From NCBI GenBank assembly GCA_965232485.1, contig OZ246975.1:1178001-1242000 (forward strand): 64,000 bases of DNA, in the 5' to 3' direction. Position 1 is the stretch's first letter, and each line of letters starts with the position of its first letter. Origin of the DNA: VXPQ01 sp965232485 (GTDB taxonomy: Bacteria; Bacteroidota; Rhodothermia; Rhodothermales; VXPQ01). The notes under the pieces were generated by a model, which was not told the DNA's origin, did no database searches, and was given only the letters and a program-made list of their open reading frames with translations. The translations under genes were made by a program, and so were the position numbers. Positions 8,809 through 18,960 of this stretch are shown piece after piece.

Positions 8809-9035
8809 CGCGCGCGCTCCCGGCGTATGTCGTCCGCGATATTGCCCCAGGGCCTGTCGGCGAGGCGACGGCGCCATTCCTGCGCCTGATGCAATGGACT
8901 ACCTTCTGCAAACTGCACTGCCCGCTCTGGAATCAGCCTGCGCTGCGCCTGCAAACTGCGCTTGTTTTCCCTGGCCATTTCCTGCAAGCGCCGATAGACT
9001 TGCTCGTTGACATTTCGAACGGCGCGGGCTTTCAT
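8805..9035 (-). CDS. Ribbon-helix-helix antitoxin (FitA/VapB-like), orphaned
   Basis: A 76-residue basic protein starting with the ribbon-helix-helix pattern AVRNVNEQVYRRLQEMARENKRSLQA, typical of FitA/VapB antitoxins that bind their own promoter and neutralise a PIN ribonuclease. The C-terminal half (EWRRRLADRPWGNIADDIR) is the toxin-binding tail type. It overlaps the truncated VapC by 4 bp. With its toxin destroyed it has no obvious partner here and may be decaying or act as anti-addiction against a homologous module elsewhere. Confidence 0.7.
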   Translation of the reverse strand: MKARAVRNVNEQVYRRLQEMARENKRSLQAQRRLIPERAVQFAEGSPLHQAQEWRRRLADRPWGNIADDIRRERAR

Positions 9036-9289
9036 GGCAATGAAGCGTGAATGTATTTTGCATTCGTAAAATATAGATGCAAAATGTCATCATGTCAAGA
9101 CAAGCGGCATATTGAGGACACCCTGATCAAAACCATTTCGCCCAGCACGTCCATAGGTTTTCGGGGAGGCCTCTCGGGCGGGTTCGCGGCGGAAAGATCT
9201 CTATTTCCAAAACGCCGACGCATGCGCCGCAAGGTCTACCGCGCTCATATCCAATTGCCGCGCAATCTTGCGCCAATCCTGAAGCAAGG

Positions 9290-9553
9290 TATTTATGGAT
9301 GCTCTGATCAAGTCCACTTCGATCAGCGCTTCACTTTCGTGCGTAAAGAACGACATGACGGCGTCGTTGAAACCATCAAAAAACACGGCGGATTCGGGTC
9401 GCCTCGGTTGTGAAGCGCCCTTCGGGAGGCAAACAGGCGCACGCTGGCTGTGTCATTCCTCATTATGCGGGGCCTGCCGCATTGCTTCGTCATTCCTTGC
9501 CAGCGCACGCCTTTCAGCCTCTGAATCTTTGCGGACTTAATCAGAGCATCCTG
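9290..9553. repeat. Dispersed intergenic repeat, copy 1 (700-bp gene-poor stretch 9036-9735)
   Basis: In minus orientation, 9400-9553 matches the repeat also seen at 12145, 17647 and 54652: it starts AGGATGCTCTGATTAAGTCC, continues through a CTGGCAAGGAATGACGAAGC block, and ends near CCGAAGGGCGCTTC. The adjoining 9290-9400 matches 45843-45950 (GATCAAGTCCACTTCGATCA and a GACGGCGTCGTTGAAA block). A further scrap, CTGATCAAAACCATTTCG, lies at 9122. A short frame at 9201-9386 on the minus strand falls in this repeat and I do not call it a gene. The rest of 9036-9735 shows nothing recognisable. Confidence 0.65.
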
Positions 9554-9735
9554 ATGTGATTGACGCACGATTTCGCATATTCTTTCGCGAGGCGGGTTAT
9601 GTCCGGGCGGAGAGCGTGTCTTAATGGTTGTTCGCAGTCTTTTGGGATTGCGACGCCAGTCCCCGCGCCGTATATTGCGACAGCGGCCGAGCGGCGCCAC
9701 ACGCCTGTTTCCTCGACCCCTTATCCGATACGATC

Positions 9736-9996
9736 ATGAGTCTGTCCGAAACCATAACGTCCGCCATCGTGGCCATGGCCTCCCTGTCCGTGCCCGTGAT
9801 CCTCGGCTTCCTGTTGTACAGCACCCTGCATATCCGAAAGGACCTGAACCGGGAAATCCAGAGCCTCCGACAGAACCTGCACCAGGATATGCAAAGCCTG
9901 CGCAAGGATATGAATCAGGACATCAGCAGAATGAACTCGCGGCTGGGCCGGATCGAAGGGCGGCTCTTCGGCATGGATAATCCCGGTCCCGGCTAA
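9736..9996 (+). CDS. Small membrane-anchored coiled-coil protein
   Basis: An 86-residue protein: an N-terminal membrane helix (residues 6-31, AIVAMASLSVPVILGFLLY) and then a heptad-rich coiled coil (residues 34-75) with repeated DLNREIQSL, DMQSLRKDM, DISRMNSRL units. Such proteins are often annotated as hypothetical with DUF1640/apolipoprotein-like coiled coils; I do not assign a function. The start ATG at 9736 is preferred over the longer open frame from 9628 because the hydrophobic segment follows directly. It stands alone between a repeat region and a convergent SDR gene. Confidence 0.55.
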   Translation: MSLSETITSAIVAMASLSVPVILGFLLYSTLHIRKDLNREIQSLRQNLHQDMQSLRKDMNQDISRMNSRLGRIEGRLFGMDNPGPG

Positions 9997-10034
9997 TTCC
10001 GGAAAACATTTGGGGAAACGGCGAGCGGCGGCGG

Positions 10035-10832
10035 TTACCTGGATGCATTCTGCCCGACGAGCGGCCACTGTTCGATTTCAAAGACGGAACCATTAACAGG
10101 CCCCGCCTCGTCCGAAAGCCAGAACACGATGTGCGCCGCCGCTTCTTCGGGAGAAAAGATGCGCCCGGACGGAGCATGTTCGGGAGGAATGCGCTCCCAC
10201 CAGCCTTCTTCGGATCCGTCCTGAATTTTGATCTTTTTCTCGTTTTCCGTGAGCGTCCATCCAGCGTTGACCTGATTGACGCGGACGCCCTCGCTGGCCA
10301 GATACGCCGAAAGATTGCGCGTCATCGTCATGAGTCCGCCCTTGGCGATCGAATAGACAAGCAGATTCCGCTCGCCGCCCAGCGCATTAACGGACCCCAC
10401 GTTCAGGATATGGCCCCCGCCCCCCTGCTTCCTGAACCGGGCCACGGCAGCCTGCGCGAGCAGCAGCGGCGCCCGCAAATTCACGGCGACTTGCCGGTCG
10501 AAAAGTTCGACCGACGCCGTGTCGATATTGGAGCGCGTCAGAAGCGCCGCATTGTTTACAAGCGCGTCCAGGCGTCCGAATCGCCTGGCGGCAGCCTCGA
10601 CCAGATGCGCCGCCACAGCCGGATCCTGCAAATCGCCCAGCGAAAAATCGGCGGCGGCGCCCAGTTCTTCCGCAAGCGCGGCGGCGCGCTCGGCATTCCG
10701 CCCGTGAAGCATGACCTTCCCGCCCTCGGCGACGATGCGGCGGGCGGCATATTCCCCAATGCCCGTCGTCGAGCCGGTAACGAGGATGACCTTGTCCTTG
10801 ACGAGTTGTCCCATTGTCCTACCGAACGCCAT
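10035..10832 (-). CDS. Short-chain dehydrogenase/reductase (SDR)
   Basis: A 265-residue classical SDR. The cofactor motif TGSTTGIGEYAA is near residue 19, NNAALL follows near residue 91, and the catalytic Ser (NVGSVNALG) and YSIAK Tyr/Lys pair lie near residues 145-162. It should be a cytosolic NAD(P)-dependent oxidoreductase; the substrate is not evident. GR at residues 43-44 after the beta-2 strand may favour NADP. ATGs at 10832 and 10814 both have GAGGAC/TAGGAC-like ribosome sites. It lies downstream of the phosphofructokinase on the same strand with a 100-bp gap. Confidence 0.85.
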   Translation of the reverse strand: MAFGRTMGQLVKDKVILVTGSTTGIGEYAARRIVAEGGKVMLHGRNAERAAALAEELGAAADFSLGDLQDPAVAAHLVEAAARRFGRLDALVNNAALLTRSNIDTASVELFDRQVAVNLRAPLLLAQAAVARFRKQGGGGHILNVGSVNALGGERNLLVYSIAKGGLMTMTRNLSAYLASEGVRVNQVNAGWTLTENEKKIKIQDGSEEGWWERIPPEHAPSGRIFSPEEAAAHIVFWLSDEAGPVNGSVFEIEQWPLVGQNASR

Positions 10833-10934
10833 GTCCTCGCGAGGATACGCAATCTATGGAAGCAGAATCGCTTTGACGCATGCGCTCAGAAACCCATCCC
10901 AAAACGCCGCCCGGCCTGGACCGCCTCCATGAAA

Positions 10935-12089
10935 TCAGTACAAGAACATGGGCTTGTTCAGCACATGATGCACCTTCGGGCGATAGGCGTCCTCGTCGTA
11001 AAGTTCTTGCACGTCCACCCGCTTCACGCCCGTCGTCACCTCGTCCATGGGAATGTGCGTGTACACGCCGCCGCGCAAGGCCACCATCCTGCCGCTGGCG
11101 CCTTCTGCGAGCAGATCCATCGCCATATTCGCGTAGTTGAGGCCTACCATCAGGTCGAGCGCGTCGGGCGGACCGGAACGCATCAGGTACGCAAAGGACT
11201 GCAATACGATCTTCTCGCCCGTAATCTTGCTGAGCGCGGCGCCCGTGGCTTCCCCGATGCCGCCCAGTTTGCGGTGCCCGTACGGATCGGCTTCTCCGCT
11301 TTCCATCACCTCGCCGCCGATCATATACGCGCCCTCGCTGATCGTCACCATGGCGTATTTGCTCGGATTGGCGTGCTTGTCCTGCATGACCAGGCCCGCC
11401 AGTTTCTCCGGGTCGAACGGCACTTCGGAAATCAGCGCCCGATCCACCCCGGCGAGATACGAACTGATAAGACTGGTCTGGCCCGAATTCCTTCCGAAAA
11501 GCTCGATCACCGCGATGCGCTCGTGGGAACCCGTGCTGGTGCGAAGCTGGTGAATAAATTTGACGCTCCGCGTAACCGCCGTCCCGAACCCGATGCAATA
11601 ATCCGTGCCGTATACATCGTTGTCCATCGTCTTGGGAATAGCCACCACCGGAAATCCTTCCCGATGCAGGCGTTCCCCGTAACTCAGCGTATCGTCTCCC
11701 CCAATGGGAATGAGCATGTCTATGCCGAGATGCTTCAGGTTTGCGATCGCATGGGCCGTAAAATCGAACGTGCCCTCCGGCGTTATGTCTGCGGTTCCCT
11801 TCAGAAAGTCGGGCGCGTCGCCTGGCGACACGCGGCCCGGATTGACGCGGCTCGTATGGAGAACGGTGCCGCCGCTCCGATCAATCTTGCGCACGGTCGG
11901 AAAATCCAGTTTGACCGTGTGTTCGTCGATCATGGCCGGGTTATTCCGGTCCATCCATAGCAAACCGCCCCATCCGCGGCGGATGCCGACCACTTCGTTG
12001 CCTTGCTCCATGCCCCGCAGGGCGACCGCCTTGATGCAGGGATTCAGGCCGGGCACGTCTCCGCCCCCGGTCAGTATGCCGATTCTCAT
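10935..12089 (-). CDS. pfkA: 6-phosphofructokinase, residues typical of PPi-dependent enzymes
   Basis: A 384-residue phosphofructokinase starting MRIGILTGGGDVPGLN at the ATG at 12089 (AAGGAAT ribosome site 2 bases upstream). It phosphorylates fructose 6-phosphate in glycolysis. Two positions known to separate ATP from pyrophosphate use carry the PPi-type residues: GGDD at 130-133 (ATP enzymes have GGDG) and PKTMDND at 152-158 (ATP enzymes have PGT). The protein is longer than the ~320-residue bacterial ATP enzymes, consistent with the mixed-substrate group. The donor is an inference from these residues. Confidence 0.9.
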   Translation of the reverse strand: MRIGILTGGGDVPGLNPCIKAVALRGMEQGNEVVGIRRGWGGLLWMDRNNPAMIDEHTVKLDFPTVRKIDRSGGTVLHTSRVNPGRVSPGDAPDFLKGTADITPEGTFDFTAHAIANLKHLGIDMLIPIGGDDTLSYGERLHREGFPVVAIPKTMDNDVYGTDYCIGFGTAVTRSVKFIHQLRTSTGSHERIAVIELFGRNSGQTSLISSYLAGVDRALISEVPFDPEKLAGLVMQDKHANPSKYAMVTISEGAYMIGGEVMESGEADPYGHRKLGGIGEATGAALSKITGEKIVLQSFAYLMRSGPPDALDLMVGLNYANMAMDLLAEGASGRMVALRGGVYTHIPMDEVTTGVKRVDVQELYDEDAYRPKVHHVLNKPMFLY

Positions 12090-12144
12090 ATTCCTTGTTT
12101 CCTCGTTCGTAATGGTTTGGCGAATTAACGTAGCCTTGTAATAT

Positions 12145-12260
12145 AGGATACGTTGATTAAGCCCGCAAAGGTTAGAGGCCGAGCGGCGCGCGCCGGCAAG
12201 GCGTGACGAAGCGGGCGGCGCGGCGGCGTCCTTTCGAGGAACAACGGGTCGGGCGGGCGC
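12145..12260 (+). repeat. Dispersed intergenic repeat, diverged copy 2
   Basis: Matches the repeat at 17647 and 54652: AGGATACGTTGATTAAGCC, then a CCGGCAAGGCGTGACGAAGC block. It occupies the first part of the 338-bp gap 12090-12427. The remainder of that gap is GC-rich with no gene that I can support. Confidence 0.5.
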
Positions 12261-12427
12261 TTGCGTCCATAGCCCCGCTCTGCATTGCGTCGTAAGCAGA
12301 CAGGGCGGATAACGCACGGAAGATGCGCTGATTCGTTCTTCCGGCCTGCGCCCGCGCCGCGCCCGCCTCTGCGTTCGCGTCTTCGGAAGCGTTCGGGCCA
12401 AACGGTTTCTGCGCCGCTCGCCGGGAT

Positions 12428-15400
12428 TTACTTGAGCAGCAACATGGTTTTGACGGCGACCTGGCTCTCCGCTCGAAGGACGTAGAGATACGTGCCGCTG
12501 GCGAGGTCCGCGGCGTCGAACGCGACGTCGTAGCGCGCCGCCGGCCGCACGCCGTCGACGAGCACGCGCACCTCTTGACCGAGCAGGTCGTAGACCATCA
12601 GGCGTACGCGCTGCGCCTTGTCGAGCGCGAAGCGGATCGTGGTCGACGGATTGAACGGGTTCGGGTAGTTTTGCTCCAGCGCGAAGGCTTCGGGTATCTC
12701 GTCTTCGCCTTCCGCGGAGACGATGAGTCTCGTCTCCGTGATGGTCAATTCGATGGAGGAGGGCGAGCCGGGCTGCACGCCGCCGGGCAGGTCGCCGAGG
12801 GCTACGGTGAAGGTTTCGTCGTCCGCGTCGTTGTCTACGTTCGTGACGACGCCGCCCGTTCCGCTTGTCTCGTTCGCCGCGATAGCGATGGAGGCGAGCG
12901 GTTCGTAGTCGCCCGCTTCGGCGGTGCCGGCCGTCAGCGCAAGGGGTATGGCCACGTCCGTCGCGAGCGCCTCCGAGAGCGCCGCGACGACGGTGATCGT
13001 CTCGCCCTCGAACGCCGGGTTCGGCGAAGCGGACAGCGTCACCTCGGGCGCCGAGGGCGGCGGAGGGACAACCGGCGGAGGGATAACCGGCGGCGGAACG
13101 ACGGGCGGCGTGGGCGGCGGCGCCGGCAAGCGCGTGTCGCCTTCGTCGTCCGCGACGAACACCACGACAGGGCCTGGACTGAGGCCGTCGTAGTCTCCCG
13201 TACCGGTCACCGCGTGGGCCATCTCTATCAGCTCGTCTTCGTCGTCCGCATCCTCGAAGGCCGTCGCCGTCAGGGCCTGCGGCTTATGCCAGTCCGTCGG
13301 GCCGAAGGCGAGCGTTGCGCTGGCGCCCGGCGCGCCGCCGCTCGCATGGACGCCAAGCTTGTCCGGCTCTGCGCTCGTCGCCGTCACCGTCACCGCCCCG
13401 GCGGGCCTCGACCGCAGCCGCACCGTGTAGCGACCGGCGGCGCCGCCCTCGACAAGGTTCAGCCGCCCCGGCGACTCCGCGATGCCGGGAGCGTTTGTCG
13501 CGTCGTCGTCGAGCAAGATAACCCCCCACGACGCGCGGCCGAAGCTCTTTGCGCCGCCGTCAAGGTTCGTCGCCGTCATGCGCGGGTCGCCCTCGAACGA
13601 CGAAGCCGGTATCGAGATCGTCATCTGGTCGTCCGTCTCGTCGTCGTCGGCGAGGGCGATCAGCGCGAAAGTCGCCTGGCGCGCCGACGGGCCCGTGAAA
13701 GTCGCCGTGCTCCATTGCGTCGTGCTCCACGCGAAATCAACGCCCGACGGAGCGTCCTTGAGCTCTGCGGTGAAGTCCGTGTTGCGCACGCCGCCGGAGA
13801 AGACGACGGGAATGGCGAGCGCCTCGTCCGCAACCAGCTCCCGCCCCAGGTCCAGGAAGAACTCGCTCGTGTCGTCGCTGTCGCCTTCCCGAGGGATAGG
13901 GCCCGTCGTCCCCAGCGTCACGAGGGTCGGGTCGTCGTCGCGCACGACCACATGGGCGGCGTTCGCGCTTCCCGCCGTGTAGCCGACGCCGCTGGCGACC
14001 GTCACCGTCACCGGGCCGCTCGGCTCGTCCGCGCCGTCCGCCTCCGTCGCCACCGCGATCGTCGCCGTCGCAGCGTTCGCGGCGATCGTCACCGTCCTGG
14101 GGCCCTCGCTCGCCGCCAACACGAAGTCCGCGCCCGGCGCGTCCGCCACCGTCAGGTTCACCGGCAGATCGACCACGGGAGCAGGGCTCGACCGCACCGT
14201 GAACGTCGTCGTCGTCCCCTCCGCCACCGGCGCCGCGCCCGCCGTGATCGTGACCACCGTCGGCGGCGCGTCGTTGTCCTGGATCGTCAGCGTATGCACA
14301 TTCGCCGATCCCACCGCGTAGCCCATGCCCGCCGCCAGCGTCAGCTCCACCGTCTCGGCCCCCTCGACGGCGGCGTCGTCCGTGATCGCGACCGGAATGT
14401 TCACCGTCGTCGCGCCCGACGCGACCGCGACCGTGCCCGTCAGCGCCGCGTAGTCCGTAGCCGACGTCGCCGTGCCGCCCACCGTATAGTTGAGCGTGAC
14501 GTTCGCCGTCGGCGCCGGGTTCAGCGTCACGCCCACGTTATGCGCGCCCGCGTCCTCCGCCGCGCTCGACGAGGCCGCCGCGAAGGTCGCCGTCGGAAGC
14601 ACCGGGTCCGCGATGCTGAAGTCCGCGAGGTTGTCCACGCCCTTCGCGGCGCCGCCCAGGCCCGTCGACGTCAGCGCGCCGAGCCCGATCTGAACCGTCT
14701 CCGCCGTCGCCTCCGCGACGTTGTCCGGCGTCGCCGCCAGCGCGATGGTCACGGACGTCGCCGTCATCCCCGTCGCCGGGCCGATGAAGGCGACCTCGGC
14801 CGAGCCGCTGTTCAGGTTGCTGCACGTCACCCTCATAGGCAAGGGCGACGGGCACGAGAGCGCGTAGTCGCTGTTGCGCGTCGCCGCGCCGGCGAACGTC
14901 AGCGGCGCCGTCAGCGTCTCGCCCTGCCTGAGGCCGCGACCCAGCGTCAGGAGGATGTCTTTCGCGCCCCCCTCGACGAGGTCCCCCGCCGCGCCCGAGA
15001 GCGTCACCGTCGTCGTGTCGTTGTCGCTGACGGTCACCGACGCGGCGCTCGCGCTCCCCACCGTGTAGCCGTTACCCGTCTCCACCGTGACCGTCACCGG
15101 GCCGTCAGGCTCGTCCATGCTGTCGCCCGCGGTAGCCACCGCGAACATGGCCGACGTAGCGTTCGCCGCGATCGTCGCCGTCTTGCCCATCCCCTCGTTC
15201 GCCGCCGCCACGAAGTCCGAGTGCGGCGCGTCCGCCACCGTAAGGTTCACCGGCAGATCCGCCATGAGAGCAGGGCTCGCCGTCACCGTGAAGGTCGCCG
15301 ACGCGCCCTCCGTCACCGGCGACGGCCCCGCAGCGATCGTGATCTCCGGGTCGTTCGTGTCGTCGTTAAGGATCGTATAGGTCGCGCTGCCCGCCGTCGA

Positions 15401-17444
15401 AGAAATCGACACGTCGGACGGCGTTGGATTGCCGCCGCTCGTCAGCCGCCGCACGGCGATCGTCACCGTCTCGTCCGGCTCCACCTCGCCGTCCCCCTTG
15501 ACGCCGATGAAGTAGCGCCAATCGCTCTGAAAGGCGTTGGTGGCGACTGTGAGGCCCTCCGGGCAGCCGGCCGCGGTATTGCCCGTGGCCACCGTCGAGG
15601 TCGTAAACCTGGCGGAGTGCATGGCGTAGTCCAGTTTGACCCCCGCATTTACTTGCGCGCTGGTCAGGCGGAGATCCGCGTCGCCGCTGAAGCAGACATT
15701 GAAGTAGAACCGGGGAAACGACGGCGGACGCGCAGGCGTCGTCTCGAAGAATACCTCCCGGTACGAGACGCCCGCGTTGCCCTCAACCGAATCGGGCGAG
15801 ACCCTGACGGAGAGGACGTACGTCACGTCGTCGTCGATAATCATGATCTCGCCGTCGCCGATGCGGCTGCCCGTCGCGCCGCCGCCGAGGTTCGTCGCCG
15901 TCAGCGTCCCCAGGCTCGCCGTCAACGTCTCGTTCGTCGTCCCCGCCTCGTCCACCGCGGTCAGCGTCACCGTCGCCGCGGTCGCCGTCGCCCCCATGGA
16001 CGGACCCGTGAAGGTCAGCGTGGCGCCGGAGAGCGTAAGGCCGGAGAGCGTCACGCCCGAAGGAGCGCCGGAAAGGAACGTCGTGTAGTCCGAGCCCAGT
16101 ACAGCGCCGGATAACGACAGCGGCACGACCAGCTTCTCCCCCGACACGAGACCCCGGTTCAGCGTCACCGTCAGCGAGGCCGTGTTCATGATGTCGTCCT
16201 CCCTCATGATCTTGTCCGGCGTCGTCAGCGTCACCGTCGTCGCGTCGCCGTCGTTCACCGTCACCGACGCGGCGGACGGGCTCCCCACGTCGTAGCCCGT
16301 GCCCGACGCCACCGTCACCGTCACCGGACCGTTAGGCTCGTCCGCGCTGTCGCCCGCGGTCGGCACGTCGTACGGCGCCGACGTAGCGCGCGCGAGAATC
16401 GTCACCGTCTTGCCCGTCCCCTCGTTCGACGCAGACACGAAGTCCGCGCCCGGAGCGTCAGCCACCGCCAGGGTCACGGGCAGGTCCGCCATAGGAGCAG
16501 GATTCGCGCTCACCGTGAAGGTCGCCGCCGTACCCTCCGTCACCGGCGACGTACCCGCCGTAATCGTGACGTCCGGGTTGTTCGTATCGTCGGTCAGGAT
16601 CGTGTAGGTGTACGTCCCCATCGTTGCAGAGACGTCGATGTCGTCGAACGTCCGGTTTCCATTAGTGTCTGCCGTCGATCTTTTCTGCAGGGTCAAGATC
16701 ACCGTTTCGTCCGGTTCGATATCGTCGTCCCCTATCACTTTGATGCTGAAGGGAGCATTATCAAGTTTCAACGTATTTTTAGTACATCTGGGAGTGGGAT
16801 TATTGAACGGCTCAGGGGAGCCGTGTGAGTCCACAATCTGGTAGTCCGTATCCGACAATTTCGCGGTGCCGCCGACGCAGAGATCAAGGGAGAAGGGGGC
16901 TCGATCAGACGGAAAAGCCGGCGTCGAGGAGAACGTGATCTCCCTGTATGTATCAGTCCCCATGCCGCCCTCCGATGTATCTGCCGCGACGGTCAGCCCA
17001 ATGGCGTATTTCTGCGTCCCGTCGTCGTCGTAGATCGTGCTCGAAGCGGTGCTTGCGGTCCCCACCGTGTAGCCCATGCCGGGGTTCAACGTAATGGTCA
17101 CCGTTCCGTCCGCTTCGTCGGCGCTGTCGTTCACGGTCGGAATCGTAAACCTGTGGCCCCAAGGATATCGGGCGTCCACCATCTTGCCGGCGCCCTCGTC
17201 CGTGGCGGCAACATAGTCGCCGGCGCCCTCGGAGACGGTGTACGACACGGAGATTGCCTTACCCTGCACTGGCGTCATTTTGATGAGGAATACCGCATCC
17301 TGGCCTTCCGTTGGGTTAGAAATACTTTCCACCGTGGCTACCTGCGCCGCGGCCGGACGCGAAAGCGCCGCCGCGAGCGTCAGGCAAAGCAGGGCCGCAG
17401 CCAGGCTACAGACTACGTGAGGGGGGGGGGACAGACCTTGTCAT
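12428..17444 (-). CDS. Giant Calx-beta repeat surface protein 1, reading frame broken in a G10 tract
   Basis: From 17332 down, 1634 residues of tandem Calx-beta-type units (repeated VTEGxxATFTV, DDDxTxxx blocks), then a proline-rich linker (PPVVPPPVIPPPVVPPPP), one more Calx-beta unit and a C-terminal FlgD-like sorting domain (EQNYPNPFNPSTTI to MLLLK). Such proteins are exported and act in adhesion or the cell surface. The open frame begins without an ATG or signal. Upstream, in frame, lies an excellent signal peptide (LAAALLCLTLAAALSRPAAA), but it connects to the only good ATG (17444) only if the homopolymer at 17421-17430 is 9 rather than 10 bases. As given, translation from 17444 stops after 12 codons. 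Either phase variation or an assembly error. Confidence 0.8.
17421..17430. repeat. G10 homopolymer in the signal-peptide region of Calx-beta protein 1
   Basis: Exactly ten G on the plus strand, read as C10 in the minus-strand gene between the start codon (17444-17442) and the hydrophobic signal segment. A length of 9 (or 12) restores the frame; 10 and 11 both lead to early stops. Confidence 0.85.
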
Positions 17445-17568
17445 GAAGCCGTTGAAATCGTTGCATGTCCCGCCATCTACCGTGATCGTTCATGCGAATA
17501 GCGTCTCCGACCGGGGTTGACGCCAGCCAACAAGGCTCGAAACGCTGCAATGTACGCCCGAACGTCCA

Positions 17569-17830
17569 TTAAATGCAATGTTTCAGGGAAGCGCTGAGTG
17601 AAATTGTCTCGCTTTCATGCGTAAAGGGCGTTATGGTTCCATCGTTAAGGATGCTCTGATTAAGTCTGCAAAGATTCAGCGGCTGAAAGAGGCGCGCCGG
17701 CAAAGGATGACGCAGCAGCGCAGGCGGCGGTCCGCATAATAAGGTGAACGACACAGCCGGCGCGCGCCTGTCTGCCTCCCGAAAGGCGTCCGCTGCGCGC
17801 CCTTCGGGAGAATGCGAGGCGCGGAACGTC
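17569..17830 (+). repeat. Dispersed intergenic repeat, copy 3
   Basis: Core 17647-17820: AAGGATGCTCTGATTAAGTC, a GGCTGAAAGAGGCGCGCC block, an ACGACACAGCC block and CTGCCTCCCGAAAGGCG. This is the same order as at 9400-9553 (reversed) and 54652-54770. The left flank, 17575-17640, matches the coding-like segment at 9290-9400. It fills most of the 400-bp gap between Calx-beta protein 1 and the methyltransferase. Confidence 0.6.
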
Positions 17831-17846
17831 CTTGCGGAAAGCCGCC

Positions 17847-18635
17847 TCAGGCCTTCCGCGCCCAGGCGTGCATCAAAATGCCCGCGGCCACCGCAGCGTT
17901 CAGCGATTCGACGCTTTTCGGCCCCGGTTCTCCGGCCTTGCGGGTCCGCCCCGGAACAAGCACCCGCTCTGTAATCCGCTCCCGAACATTTCGGGAAATG
18001 CCGTGCGCCTCGCTGCCCAGCGCCAGAACGGACGGCAGCGCGGGCGCCCAGGCGTCCACCGGAGTTCCTTGCAGGTCTGCTCCGTAAACGGCAAAGCCGC
18101 GGGCGGCCAACTCCGCAAGCATCCCGGCCGGGTCGGGCGTTTCGACCTGCCCGACGTCCCATACGCCACCCATGGACGCCCGCACCACCTTCGGATGATA
18201 TGCATCCGCGGAATCCGGAGCGGCGACTACGGCCTCTACGCCAAACCAGGCCGCTGTCCGGATAATGGTCCCTGCATTCCCCGGATCGCTTACGCCGTCG
18301 AGCAACAGGATGCGCTGCATGGAGGCAAGCGCCTCGGGCGCTTGCCTGCGAATCCCCGCAACGCCCAGCACGCCCGGACTGGTTTCCAGCGCGGATACGG
18401 CGCGCATCTCCCGGCCGGACACGACATGCACCCGATCCGCCGGCACGGAAAACCGCTGCGCAAATCGCTCCTGCGCCGATTCCGCCACAAGCAGCGCGCG
18501 CAGTTCGGCGCCGGCGGCGAGCGCCGCCTCCACGGCCCGCGCGCCTTCGACGATGGTCTCCCCGTATCGGTCGCGGTATTTTCTGTGCGCCAGCGAACGG
18601 ATCTGCTTCAGGCGGCGTTGGGACAGGCGGGTCAT
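17847..18635 (-). CDS. SpoU/TrmH-family RNA 2'-O-methyltransferase
   Basis: About 262 residues. The N-terminal substrate-binding domain (KQIRSLAHRKYRDRYGETIVEGARAV) is followed by the SPOUT knot domain with its three motifs: LLLDGVSDPGNAGTIIRTAAW, VLALGSEAHGIS, and the C-terminal GPKSVESLNAAVAAGILM. It methylates ribose 2'-OH in rRNA or tRNA using SAM; RlmB-like versus TrmH-like cannot be settled. I chose the ATG at 18635 because homologues begin near LSQRRLKQI. The frame is open to 18851 with another ATG at 18710. A 37-bp segment (18609-18645) is repeated at 18684-18720 exactly 75 bp upstream, so the start region has been tandemly duplicated in frame. Confidence 0.85.
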   Translation of the reverse strand: MTRLSQRRLKQIRSLAHRKYRDRYGETIVEGARAVEAALAAGAELRALLVAESAQERFAQRFSVPADRVHVVSGREMRAVSALETSPGVLGVAGIRRQAPEALASMQRILLLDGVSDPGNAGTIIRTAAWFGVEAVVAAPDSADAYHPKVVRASMGGVWDVGQVETPDPAGMLAELAARGFAVYGADLQGTPVDAWAPALPSVLALGSEAHGISRNVRERITERVLVPGRTRKAGEPGPKSVESLNAAVAAGILMHAWARKA

Positions 18636-18720
18636 GCGTGCGGCGAATGGCGTCGCGGAGGGCTTGGGCGGAATCGCGGTTGTCAGGCGGCGTTGGGACA
18701 GGCGGATCATGCGCGCGGCG
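18609..18720. repeat. In-frame 75-bp duplication at the methyltransferase start
   Basis: The 37-bp blocks 18609-18645 and 18684-18720 differ at two positions and each carries an ATG-ACC/ATC-CGC-CTG start. The rest of 18721-18960 is a divergent upstream region with no further gene. Confidence 0.7.
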
Positions 18721-18960
18721 GCGCGCGAATCGGACTGCGGCGCAATCTGCTCCTGGATAGGAAAAGCGACGGATCGGCAATAAATATACGAGCGGCTACA
18801 TCTTCTTTTTCCTTTCCGGTTGCGTTCCGTTATTTTTTCGAACAGAATCATTTCTTAACGGGATGGCGTTGTCATCACGCCAAACGGTTCCTGCACGATC
18901 CCGTTTGCGCCCGGCCTTCATTCGCTCCTTCTCGACGCACCGCCCTTTTCCGACCCGGCC

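Noticed and set aside
8711..8911. N-terminal extension of the ECF sigma factor
   Set aside because: Overlaps the VapC remnant and antitoxin in another frame and adds residues absent from ECF sigma factors.
9201..9386. 61-codon minus-strand frame
   Set aside because: Lies inside a dispersed repeat whose other copies do not keep the frame.
12575..16114. An 1179-codon open frame on the plus strand
   Set aside because: Antisense to Calx-beta protein 1; its Arg-rich composition is the mirror of a GC-rich repeat gene, and it has no domain pattern.
17238..17450. Programmed ribosomal frameshift in the C10 tract
   Set aside because: The zero frame stops within a few codons and no stimulatory structure is evident; slippage-based phase variation or a read error is simpler.
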